This document shows positions 36,201 to 44,177 of a DNA stretch of 64,000 nt, one piece after another. Under the pieces are notes generated by a model. The model was not told the origin of the DNA. It searched no databases and saw only the letters and a program-made list of their open reading frames with translations. The translations under genes and the position numbers were made by a program. The stretch lies in contig NZ_CP034842.1 of assembly GCF_004006635.1 (NCBI RefSeq), forward strand, positions 2,108,001-2,172,000, written 5' to 3'. The first letter of the stretch is position 1. Every line of letters starts with the position of its first letter. Source of the DNA: Fusobacterium necrophorum subsp. necrophorum (GTDB lineage Bacteria > Fusobacteriota > Fusobacteriia > Fusobacteriales > Fusobacteriaceae).

Positions 36201-37771
36201 GGATTGAAATTCAAAATATTGTCGTATCCATTCACAAGAACCAAGAACGAGAGATTCAAAAAGAAATTGAAAAGGCGGGAATTGAAAAAGAAAATATAGA
36301 AAGTATCTATTATCTGAGACGATCTATTGACAGTCGAAAAAAACAAGATATTAAATTTGTTTATACTATAGAGTTAAGATTAAAACACAAGATATCGGCA
36401 ACATCTTCTGCGAGGTGGAAGGAGGTCAAAGAAGTTTCCAAAATAAAAAGACTTCCTTTATATCCCCGAAAAGAAATCTATATTGTCGGTTCGGGACCGG
36501 CAGGACTTTTTGCCGCTTACCGATTGGCGGAGTATGGCTATCTTCCTATTGTTTTGGAGAGGGGAGAAGAAATAGAACATCGGGATAAAACAACGGAGGA
36601 TTTTATCAAAACTTCTATTTTAAATCCGAATTCCAATATTCAGTTCGGAGAGGGAGGAGCGGGAACTTATTCCGACGGGAAATTAAATACTCGAGTAAAA
36701 AGTGAGTATATTGAAACCATATTTCAATTATTTGTAAAATTCGGTGCTCCTGAAGAAATTCTTTGGAGTTATAAGCCACATGTAGGAACCGATATCTTAA
36801 AAGTTGTCGTGAAAAATATGCGAGAAGCTATCCGGAAAAAAGGAGGAAAATTTTATTTTAATACCTTATTGGAGGATATAAAAATTAAAAGTGGAGAGTT
36901 GCAAGGATTTTGGATGATTAAAAATGGGATAAGAGAATATGTGGCAAGCAATCAATTGATATTGGCAATAGGGCATTCCTCGAGAGATACCTACCGAATG
37001 CTTCGAAAACGTGGTCTTGCCATGGAGGCAAAAGCCTTTGCTATGGGAACTCGAATGGAACATCCAAGAGAGGAAATTGATCGGATGCAATATGGGAAAG
37101 AAGTGAAAAATCCTTTGTTAGAAGCGGCGACCTATGCGGTGACTTATAATAATTCAATGGAAAAAAGAGGAACGTTTTCTTTTTGCATGTGTCCCGGAGG
37201 AGTTATCGTCAATGCGGCTTCACAAGCAGGAGGAACTTTAGTAAACGGAATGAGTTATTCCACAAGAAATGGAAGGTTTTCAAACTCAGCCATAGTGGTG
37301 GGAATCAAAGAACATGAATTCGGAGAAGATCTTTTTTCAGGAATGTATTTTCAAGAAAGTTTGGAAAAAAAAGCTTATGAGATGATAGGAAATTACGGGG
37401 CTATTTATCAAAATGTTTGGGATTTTTTAGAGGCTAGAAAAACAGAGCACGAAATAGAAAGTAGCTATCAAATGCAAAAAACCTCATGTCGTATGGAAGA
37501 ATTATTTCCGGACGTAATTATCCGAAATTTGAGAGCTGCACTCTCTTATTGGAAAAAAAATCCAGATTTTATTTCCCGAAATGTCAACCTCATAGCACCG
37601 GAAACCAGAACATCGGCTCCTCTTAAAATTTTACGAGATATAAGAGGAGAATCTTTGAATGTCAAAGGGCTATATCCGATAGGAGAAGGAGCCGGTTATG
37701 CGGGAGGAATTACAAGTGCGGCGGTAGACGGAATGAAAATAGTTGATTGTGCTTTTACTCGTATGCTATAA
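36197..37771 (+). CDS. FAD-dependent oxidoreductase, COG2509 family
   Basis: About 524 residues. After an N-terminal alpha/beta segment (RIEIQNIVVSIHKNQE) comes a Rossmann FAD motif YIVGSGPAGLFAAYRLAE and the family-typical GEGGAGTYSDGKLNTR. The C-terminus closes with GEGAGYAGGITSAAVDG. The family is widespread but its substrate is not established. I chose GTG 36197 (AAGGAG 10 bases upstream, overlapping the previous stop); a longer frame from 36143 reads through the previous gene and adds a non-conserved segment. Confidence 0.88.
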   Translation: MRIEIQNIVVSIHKNQEREIQKEIEKAGIEKENIESIYYLRRSIDSRKKQDIKFVYTIELRLKHKISATSSARWKEVKEVSKIKRLPLYPRKEIYIVGSGPAGLFAAYRLAEYGYLPIVLERGEEIEHRDKTTEDFIKTSILNPNSNIQFGEGGAGTYSDGKLNTRVKSEYIETIFQLFVKFGAPEEILWSYKPHVGTDILKVVVKNMREAIRKKGGKFYFNTLLEDIKIKSGELQGFWMIKNGIREYVASNQLILAIGHSSRDTYRMLRKRGLAMEAKAFAMGTRMEHPREEIDRMQYGKEVKNPLLEAATYAVTYNNSMEKRGTFSFCMCPGGVIVNAASQAGGTLVNGMSYSTRNGRFSNSAIVVGIKEHEFGEDLFSGMYFQESLEKKAYEMIGNYGAIYQNVWDFLEARKTEHEIESSYQMQKTSCRMEELFPDVIIRNLRAALSYWKKNPDFISRNVNLIAPETRTSAPLKILRDIRGESLNVKGLYPIGEGAGYAGGITSAAVDGMKIVDCAFTRML

Positions 37772-37807
37772 TGAAGAAAAATAATAATTTAGAAGGGAGA
37801 AGATACT

Positions 37808-38989
37808 ATGGAAAATTTTAATTACTATATTCCAACGAAGATTTTATTTGGAAAAGGAAAAATTAAATCTTTGGGAAAAGAAGCTTCCAAGTATGGAAAA
37901 AATATTTTAATGGTGTATGGAAAAGGTAGTATTTTTAAAGAAAATTGCTATGGGACTTCTCTTTATCAACAGGCAAAAGAGAGTTTAGAAGAAGCGGGAC
38001 TGACAATTTTTGAACTTCCCAATATAGATCCGAACCCTAGAATTGAATCTGTTTATGAAGGAGCAAAACTATGTCGAGACTGTAAGATTGATCTGGTATT
38101 GGCAGTCGGTGGAGGAAGTACCATTGATTGTGCGAAAGCTATTGCGGGACAGGCAAAATATGAAGGGGATATTTGGAAATGTTATGAAAGTAAGGATCCG
38201 AGACCGCTGCAAGAAGTCTTACCCGTTGCTTCCGTTTTAACCGTTTCTGCAACAGGAAGTGAAATGAATGGAAATTCTGTGATTTCCAATTTATCCTGTC
38301 ATAAAAAAATAGGACTGTCAACCTCTAAGTTTCGTCCGGTTTTTTCTATTTTAGATCCGAGTTATACTTTTACTGTAAATCGTAAGCAAACAGCTTCAGG
38401 GTGTGTCGATATTATGAGTCATATTTTTGAGCAATATTTTACCCCGGATCATGGAGGATATTTACAGAATCGAATGATGGAAGGAGTTTTGAAAACAGTC
38501 ATTCATTATGCTCCCATTGCTTTGGAGCATCCGGATAACTATGAAGCGAGAGCGAATTTAATGTGGGCAAGCACTTGGGCTTTAAATGATATGTTTGAGA
38601 AAGGGAAAATTCCTACAGATTGGGCAACACATCAAATGGAACATGAACTGAGTGCTTTTTATGACATCACTCATGGGGTCGGCTTAGGAATTCTAACTCC
38701 CTATTGGATGAAATATGTATTGACTGAGGAGAACAGACATCGTTTTGTAGACTATGGAAGAGAGGTCTGGAAATTAAGCGGAAGTGAAGAGGAAATTGCG
38801 GAAATTTCCATTCAAAAAACAAGAGAATTTTTTACTTCTTTAGGAATTCCTGCCCGATTGCAAGAAGTCGGTATCGGAGAAGAAAATTTGGAATCCATGG
38901 CAAAACAAGCAACACAGCACGGACCTTTAGGAGCTATGAAAGAGCTGTATGCAGAAGATGTTTTAGCGATTTTTAAAATGGCTTTATAA
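37808..38989 (+). CDS. Iron-containing alcohol dehydrogenase (butanol dehydrogenase type)
   Basis: 393 residues, type III alcohol dehydrogenase. The NAD(P)-binding segment is AVGGGSTIDCAKAIAG and the metal-site region is HQMEHELSAFYDITHGVGLGI. Residues and length match NADH-dependent butanol dehydrogenases (YqhD/BdhA group). It would reduce butyraldehyde or other aldehydes in fermentation. GAAGGGAGA precedes the start; the next gene follows after 21 bases. Confidence 0.92.
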   Translation: MENFNYYIPTKILFGKGKIKSLGKEASKYGKNILMVYGKGSIFKENCYGTSLYQQAKESLEEAGLTIFELPNIDPNPRIESVYEGAKLCRDCKIDLVLAVGGGSTIDCAKAIAGQAKYEGDIWKCYESKDPRPLQEVLPVASVLTVSATGSEMNGNSVISNLSCHKKIGLSTSKFRPVFSILDPSYTFTVNRKQTASGCVDIMSHIFEQYFTPDHGGYLQNRMMEGVLKTVIHYAPIALEHPDNYEARANLMWASTWALNDMFEKGKIPTDWATHQMEHELSAFYDITHGVGLGILTPYWMKYVLTEENRHRFVDYGREVWKLSGSEEEIAEISIQKTREFFTSLGIPARLQEVGIGEENLESMAKQATQHGPLGAMKELYAEDVLAIFKMAL

Positions 38990-39010
38990 AAAAGATAGGA
39001 GGAGAAAATT

Positions 39011-39691
39011 ATGTCAGGAATGTATGTTGATATTCAAAAATCAAATTCCTTTTTAAGAAAAGTATTTTTATATATGATATTTGGAATTATACTGTCTGTA
39101 GGAACACCGATTGTGTTATCTCTTGTTGCACCGCAGCTTTTACAATTGGCCTTTCAGTATTATCGAGTTTTAGTCATTGCAGAGCTGATTGCCGTCTTTA
39201 CTCTGAGTTTTCGAGTCTATAAAATGTCTTCCGGAACAGTGAAGAGCATATTTATTTTATACTCTATGTTAAATGGTTTGACTTTATGTACGATAGGTTT
39301 TCTTTTTGAGCCTAGAATTGTGTTATATTCCTTTGGAATTGCTTTCGGTATTTTTGTGGTATCGGCTGTATATGGATTGAAGACTTCGGAAGATTTGGCC
39401 TCCTATTCTCGATTTTTTAAGATAGGCTTGATTTCTTTGATTTTGGTTTCTCTTGTGAATCTATGGATAGGAGCTACTTCTTTGTATTGGATGATCACCA
39501 TAGGAGGAACGGTTTTATTTACAGGTTTGATTGCCTATGATGTGAACAGAATTCGAAATATCTCTTTTTATTTGGCAGAAGAAGATGGGGAAGATGTTGA
39601 GAAATATGCCGTGATGGGAGCCTTGTCTTTATATTTGGATTTTATCAATTTATTTTTATATATTTTACGTTTTTCAGGAAGAAAAAGATAA
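39011..39691 (+). CDS. Bax inhibitor-1 / YccA family membrane protein
   Basis: 226 residues with about seven hydrophobic segments. The family ending YDVNRIRN and the acidic MGALSLYLDFINLFLYIL fit the BI-1 (UPF0005) family, which includes pH-sensitive calcium-leak channels. Its role in this organism is unknown. AGGAGGAG precedes the start. Confidence 0.88.
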   Translation: MSGMYVDIQKSNSFLRKVFLYMIFGIILSVGTPIVLSLVAPQLLQLAFQYYRVLVIAELIAVFTLSFRVYKMSSGTVKSIFILYSMLNGLTLCTIGFLFEPRIVLYSFGIAFGIFVVSAVYGLKTSEDLASYSRFFKIGLISLILVSLVNLWIGATSLYWMITIGGTVLFTGLIAYDVNRIRNISFYLAEEDGEDVEKYAVMGALSLYLDFINLFLYILRFSGRKR

Positions 39692-39712
39692 GAGCGAACG
39701 ATGGGGGGAAAA

Positions 39713-40549
39713 ATGAAACGAGGACTACATGTCTTAATATTTTTACTGTCTTCTTCTATTGGCTTTGGAACCTCTGTCTTTTTACAAGAGACTTGGATAG
39801 AGCAACATGGGAGAGAACAATTTCGAGATACTTTAGTTTGGAAGGAAAGAAACTTGGAAGGAAGGAGCGGGAGTAATCAATATGTGGAATTTTCAATGCC
39901 CATTTCCACAAAAAACCGAGAAGAAGATACGACTTGGAAAGGACATTCTTTTTTGATGGGAACCAATAGTAACTTAGAAAAAAATCCGAATCTCTATTTG
40001 GGAAGCAGTTTTGGGTACTTTCGTGGAAAAGAGCGAAAAAACTCCGATGATGTAAAAGAAAAAACAAGAACCTATGGAGTCAATGCAGAATTGGCTTATA
40101 TCAAAGACAAGCGATTGGCTTTGTTAGGGATAGGGGCTTCAGAAATGCGTCATACTCCAAAGGAAACGAGCAGATACCGAGAGAAAGAAGCACATATTTT
40201 TGGAGAAATCGGAAAGATATATGGAAGAAATGAAAAAGACTATTTTTATCCTTTTTTGGCTTCTTCTATACAAAAAATAGAAGGGGAAAAGATAGTTCCC
40301 GATTCAGAGTTGGGTTTTCGTTATACCAGATATTGGACAGACATATTATCCAGCAAATTCCAAGTAGGCTATCGAAGGGAATGGATAGAAAGAAAGAGAG
40401 AAAATCAATACCAAAATCAATGGGATTTTTTATTAGGACTATCCTATCGCTATTATGAAGATTTAGAAGTACAATTGCAATATCGTGGAAATATATATCA
40501 AAAAGCTTATCAGGATTCGATATCCTTAGGATTTTCACATAATTTTTAA
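39713..40549 (+). CDS. Small outer-membrane beta-barrel protein
   Basis: About 278 residues. A signal peptide (MKRGLHVLIFLLSSSIGFG) is followed by alternating amphipathic strands (for example NLYLGSSFGYFRG, YGVNAELAYI, LEVQLQYRGNIY) ending in SLGFSHNF, with a C-terminal Phe as expected for barrels inserted by BAM. It resembles an autotransporter barrel without a passenger. ATG 39713 is preferred because GGGGGGA precedes it and the signal peptide starts there; 39701 is also in frame. Ligand unknown. Confidence 0.75.
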   Translation: MKRGLHVLIFLLSSSIGFGTSVFLQETWIEQHGREQFRDTLVWKERNLEGRSGSNQYVEFSMPISTKNREEDTTWKGHSFLMGTNSNLEKNPNLYLGSSFGYFRGKERKNSDDVKEKTRTYGVNAELAYIKDKRLALLGIGASEMRHTPKETSRYREKEAHIFGEIGKIYGRNEKDYFYPFLASSIQKIEGEKIVPDSELGFRYTRYWTDILSSKFQVGYRREWIERKRENQYQNQWDFLLGLSYRYYEDLEVQLQYRGNIYQKAYQDSISLGFSHNF

Positions 40550-40571
40550 TGCAGAAATTTAGGAGAAGGAC

Positions 40572-41348
40572 ATGAAAAAGAAAGTGATTATAGTATGCAA
40601 TATTGCTCTGCTTTTTTCGGCTTGTACATCACTTGCTTGGAAAAATTCCTCAAAAGAAACCTTAGCAGATAAGGCACTCTTGAGAATGTCAGAAGAATTG
40701 GTAAGGGAGGAGGCCACAGGACTTTCCGAAAAAGGAAAGGGGGAAGAAATTTCTGAGCAGGAAGAAGCTCTTTCTAAAAAAGAAGAAAAAATGGAGCTTT
40801 CTAAGTCGGAAAATAGAGAAAAAAAGGAAGAAGAGAAGAAAGAACATTCATCCAAAATAGAAGTGACTAAAGTTGTCAGGGAGCGAAAAATTCTCTTTGT
40901 AGGAGATTCGGTGATGAAAGGCTCGGAAGCACAGTTACGAAAGATATTTCCCAATGCCATTGTCGATTCTGCCGTATCCAGACAATTTTCGGCTTTACCG
41001 GATATTTTAAGAAAAGTGGAACAATCTCAAGGAATTCCGGATGTTGTTGTCATACATTTGGGAAGTAACGGAAATATTTTTGAAAAACATATGATAGAAT
41101 CCATGAAAATATTAGGAAATCGACAAGTCTTTTTCATCAACTGTAAGGTGGAAAGGCCATGGCAGGAAACGGTAAATACTTTTTTAAAAAATCAAGTCGC
41201 GAAGTATAAGAATACAAAGTTAGTGGATTGGTATTCTCTAGCTCATGATCAGAATCAATATTTTGCCAAAGATAGAATTCATCCAAATCAAGTGGGAGCC
41301 AAAGTTTATCGAGGGATGATTTTGGAAAAATTGGAGAAGGAATTATAA
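40572..41348 (+). CDS. SGNH-hydrolase-like lipoprotein
   Basis: 258 residues. The signal peptide ends in a lipobox-like LFSAC (Cys at about 18). A Glu/Lys-rich linker (about 35-100) leads to a C-terminal SGNH domain: FVGDSVMKG (catalytic Ser), HLGSNGN in the block III position and DRIHPNQVGAK (Asp/His). The domain is closely similar to the C-terminus of the next protein. Likely an envelope O-acyl esterase or transferase working with it; substrate unknown. LspA (3412) would process it. Confidence 0.8.
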   Translation: MKKKVIIVCNIALLFSACTSLAWKNSSKETLADKALLRMSEELVREEATGLSEKGKGEEISEQEEALSKKEEKMELSKSENREKKEEEKKEHSSKIEVTKVVRERKILFVGDSVMKGSEAQLRKIFPNAIVDSAVSRQFSALPDILRKVEQSQGIPDVVVIHLGSNGNIFEKHMIESMKILGNRQVFFINCKVERPWQETVNTFLKNQVAKYKNTKLVDWYSLAHDQNQYFAKDRIHPNQVGAKVYRGMILEKLEKEL

Positions 41349-41349
41349 A

Positions 41350-43164
41350 ATGCAGAGAGAGAGAAATTATGGCATAGATGTGTTGAGAGGAATTGCTCTT
41401 ATTTTAATTTTTATATATCATTATTATCAATTTCAGGGAAGTTATGTAGGAGTGATTATCTTTTTTGCTTTGAGCGGCTATTTGGTAACGGAAGGCTTAT
41501 TGGCAGAAAATTTTGATTATTGGCTATATTTAAAGAAAAAATTTATAAAACTATACCCCTTATTATTGCTTGTTATCTTTGTCTGTACTTTAGGAGTTTT
41601 TTTCTTGGAAAAAGGTTTGGGAAACAGCTATCGTTATGGGGCGATTGCGGTATTATTTGCAGGAAATAATATTTATCAGGCTTTTTCTCATATTTCCTAT
41701 TTTGAAGCTCATAATGATATTTTACCTTTTGTACATACATGGGCTTTGTCCTTGGAGATGCAATTTTATATTGCATATCCCTTGCTTATTTTAGGATGTC
41801 GAAAATGGAAAAAGAATTCACAGGAAACGGCGGAAATTATTTTTCTATTCAGTTCATTTTCCGCTCTTTCTATGTTTTTTCATTATATCTTAGGGAGTGA
41901 TTTATCCAGAATTTATTATGGAACGGACACAAGACTGTTTACTTTTCTTTTAGCAGGAGCTTGTTCAAGCTACATGAAAGTGGAAAAAAATTGGAATAAA
42001 GTTTTTTTTGATTTCATGTCTATTCTTGCACTTCTTTTGCTGCTTCTTTTTTCCATTTTTTTTCGCTATGATTTGGAATGGAATTATTTAGGGGCTCTGT
42101 ATCTTATCAGTTTTTTTGTAACAATATTAACTGCTGCTTGCTATCGTTTTGATTTTTTAGCTTACAGAAACCCTGTTTCTGATTTCTTACAAGCGTTGGG
42201 AATCAGAGGATACAGTTATTATTTGTGGCAATATCCTATTATGATTTTTGCCAATGAGTATTTTAAATGGATTAAAATTTCATATCATTGGAGTGTCGGA
42301 ATACAAGTGATTGTTTTGATTCTTCTGAGTGAAGTTACATATCGCTTTGTCGAAAAAAAAGATTTTTCTTTTCAAGTTGTGCTGAGTGTTTTCTTTCTCA
42401 CTTTGGCACTCTTATTAATTTTGCCGGAGGCGAATTTGGAGGAAAACAGACTTTTAGAGCAGAAAATAGAGCAATTGTCAAGGGATTCTATGGCAGAAGA
42501 AACAAAGATGGAAGAGTTTGCAAAAACTGAAATGTCGGAAAGAATAGAAAAGAAAGAAGAAAAGCAGATTCTGAGAAAGGAAGAAGAGTATGATGACTTG
42601 GAATTGTTTCTTTTAGGAGAAGAAAAAGAAAAGGAAAAGGAAGATTTTTCTCAGCGGAAGGAAGGACTCTCTCAAGAACAAAATCAGGTGTTTTCAGAGC
42701 AGGTTACTTTTATCGGAGACTCCGTTATGAAAATGTGTGAAGGGGAGATTAAGAGAGATTTTCCAAATTCTTATGTGGATGCTGCAGTATCCAGACAATT
42801 CTTTACACTGCCCGGAATTTTGGAAGAATTGAAGAGAAAAGAAAAGTTATCTCCTATTGTTGTCATTCACTTGGGAAGCAATGGAAGAATTCCTAAAAAA
42901 AGTTTCGATAAAATGGTACAATTACTGGAGGGACATCAAGTCTTTCTTTTGAATTGTGTTGTTTCAAAGTCCTGGGAAAGGGAGGTCAATCAGCTTTTGG
43001 AGCAGGAGATATCAAAGCATTCCAACTTTCATCTGATTGATTGGTATCAATATGCCAAAGGACAGTCCTCTTGGTTTTATAAGGATGCGACTCATCCAAA
43101 ACCGAATGGAGCAAAAAAATACAGTCATTTTATTTTAAAAGCTTTAAAAGAAGTTGGAGAATAA
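41350..43164 (+). CDS. Acyltransferase-3 with C-terminal SGNH domain (OatA-like)
   Basis: 604 residues. Residues about 1-360 are an acyltransferase-3 domain with some 10 membrane segments (NYGIDVLRGIALILIFIYHY, then FALSGYLVTEGLL). A Glu/Lys-rich linker (about 365-455) leads to an SGNH domain: FIGDSVMKM, HLGSNGR, DATHPKPNGAK. This order is that of OatA-type O-acetyltransferases, which carry acetyl groups across the membrane to peptidoglycan or to LPS sugars. It starts 1 base after the lipoprotein gene stop. Which glycan is modified is not visible. Confidence 0.88.
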   Translation: MQRERNYGIDVLRGIALILIFIYHYYQFQGSYVGVIIFFALSGYLVTEGLLAENFDYWLYLKKKFIKLYPLLLLVIFVCTLGVFFLEKGLGNSYRYGAIAVLFAGNNIYQAFSHISYFEAHNDILPFVHTWALSLEMQFYIAYPLLILGCRKWKKNSQETAEIIFLFSSFSALSMFFHYILGSDLSRIYYGTDTRLFTFLLAGACSSYMKVEKNWNKVFFDFMSILALLLLLLFSIFFRYDLEWNYLGALYLISFFVTILTAACYRFDFLAYRNPVSDFLQALGIRGYSYYLWQYPIMIFANEYFKWIKISYHWSVGIQVIVLILLSEVTYRFVEKKDFSFQVVLSVFFLTLALLLILPEANLEENRLLEQKIEQLSRDSMAEETKMEEFAKTEMSERIEKKEEKQILRKEEEYDDLELFLLGEEKEKEKEDFSQRKEGLSQEQNQVFSEQVTFIGDSVMKMCEGEIKRDFPNSYVDAAVSRQFFTLPGILEELKRKEKLSPIVVIHLGSNGRIPKKSFDKMVQLLEGHQVFLLNCVVSKSWEREVNQLLEQEISKHSNFHLIDWYQYAKGQSSWFYKDATHPKPNGAKKYSHFILKALKEVGE

Positions 43165-43177
43165 AAAGAAAAGAGAG

Positions 43178-43240
43178 GTTTTTGGCTAATAAATCAAATT
43201 TAATTCCGGTCTTTGTTTCTTTTACAATAAATTTTCCCAT
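43178..43240 (-). pseudogene. YegP/DUF1508 family gene, 5' fragment
   Basis: On the minus strand an ATG at 43240 after AGGAGGA opens GKFIVKETKTGIKFDLLA, which is the start of YegP (DUF1508) proteins. Family similarity stops after about 20 codons, where the frame runs into the end of the acyltransferase gene. So only the ribosome site and first codons remain. The 284-base gap 43165-43448 holds this fragment and the rubrerythrin control region. Confidence 0.65.
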
Positions 43241-43328
43241 AAAAAAATCCTCCTCTGAATTGTTTTGTTATTTTTTTATAGCTTGTTTTTTAAAAATAAA
43301 CAACTAAAAAATAGAAGGAATTTTCAAG

Positions 43329-43345
43329 ATTGTAATGATTACAAT
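43329..43345 (+). promoter_or_regulatory. PerR-like operator upstream of rubrerythrin
   Basis: ATTGTAATGATTACAAT is a perfect 8-1-8 inverted repeat and matches 13 of 15 positions of the PerR box TTATAATnATTATAA. It ends 15 bases before the -35. PerR is a peroxide-sensing Fur-family repressor that commonly controls rubrerythrin in anaerobes. No perR gene is in the window. Confidence 0.72.
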
Positions 43346-43360
43346 TTTATAAAAAATATT

Positions 43361-43389
43361 TTGACAAAGAATAGGGATTGTGTTATAAT
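43361..43389 (+). promoter_or_regulatory. Promoter of rubrerythrin
   Basis: Consensus TTGACA (43361-43366), a 17-base spacer and TATAAT (43384-43389): a very strong sigma-70-type promoter, as expected for a gene that is repressed until stress. Confidence 0.8.
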
Positions 43390-43448
43390 CAAATCAGTAG
43401 AAAATGAAACGTAGAAATTGAAACAATTTAAGGAAAGGAGTTACGATT

Positions 43449-43988
43449 ATGGAATTAAAAGGGACAAAAACGGAACAAAATTTACAAACAGCTTTTGCCG
43501 GAGAATCTATGGCTAGAAACAAGTATAGCTACTATGCTTCAAAAGCAAAAAAAGAAGGCTATGTTCATATTGGAAAATTATTTGAAGAAACTGCAAATAA
43601 TGAAAAAGAACATGCCAAACTTTGGTTTAAATATCTTCATGGAGGGGCGGTTCCTTCTACAGAACAAAATCTATTAGATGCAGCTGAAGGAGAAAATTAC
43701 GAATGGACCGACATGTATGCTTCTTTCGCAGCAACGGCAAAAGAGGAAGGATTCCATGAATTATCCACCTTATTCACTATGGTAGGAAATATTGAAAAAA
43801 CTCACGAAGAAAGATACAGAACTTTATTGGATAATTTAAAATCCGGAAAAGTGTTCTCCAGAGAAGAAAAAGAAGAATGGGAATGTTCTAATTGCGGATA
43901 TATTCACTATGGACCGAAGGCTCCCGGATTGTGCCCGGTATGCAAACATCCGATTGATTATTTCATGTTAAGACCAAAAAATTATTAA
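43449..43988 (+). CDS. rbr: Rubrerythrin
   Basis: Cytoplasmic NADH-linked peroxide reductase of 179 residues. The ferritin-like diiron domain has the repeated E..H pattern ([38 protein letters not shown]), and the C-terminal rubredoxin-like knuckle has CSNC and CPVC. It has its own strong promoter with a PerR-like site, and AAAGGAG before the start. It is monocistronic, with a terminator after it. Confidence 0.97.
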   Translation: MELKGTKTEQNLQTAFAGESMARNKYSYYASKAKKEGYVHIGKLFEETANNEKEHAKLWFKYLHGGAVPSTEQNLLDAAEGENYEWTDMYASFAATAKEEGFHELSTLFTMVGNIEKTHEERYRTLLDNLKSGKVFSREEKEEWECSNCGYIHYGPKAPGLCPVCKHPIDYFMLRPKNY

Positions 43989-44004
43989 TATTTCACCAAT
44001 ACGA

Positions 44005-44033
44005 AGAGAGTTTGATAAAAACTCTCTTTTTTT
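44005..44033 (+). terminator. Terminator after rubrerythrin
   Basis: AGAGAGTTT (44005-44013) pairs with AAACTCTCT (44019-44027), followed by a run of six T. Confidence 0.88.
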
Positions 44034-44087
44034 ATGGAAAAAAAACAGAAAATGTGATAATATAGTGAAAATATTGAGAGAAAGCTG

Positions 44088-44140
44088 CTTTTGTATAAAA
44101 GTCGGAGAGTGTCTTAAATAAAGACCTGTCAGACTTTTTT
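44088..44140 (+). promoter_or_regulatory. Attenuator-like leader of the glycogen operon
   Basis: Two exclusive structures share AAAAG at 44097-44101. One is CTTTT (44088-44092) with that AAAAG. The other is AAAAGTC (44097-44103) with GACTTTT (44132-44138), enclosing an inner GTCTT/AAGAC hairpin (44111-44125) and running into TTTTTTT, so it would terminate. The glgP start is 40 bases downstream. A possible -10 (GATAAT, 44056) lies upstream. Confidence 0.5.
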
Positions 44141-44177
44141 TAGAATAGATTGGACAGTGGGAGAAGAGGAGGAAAAG

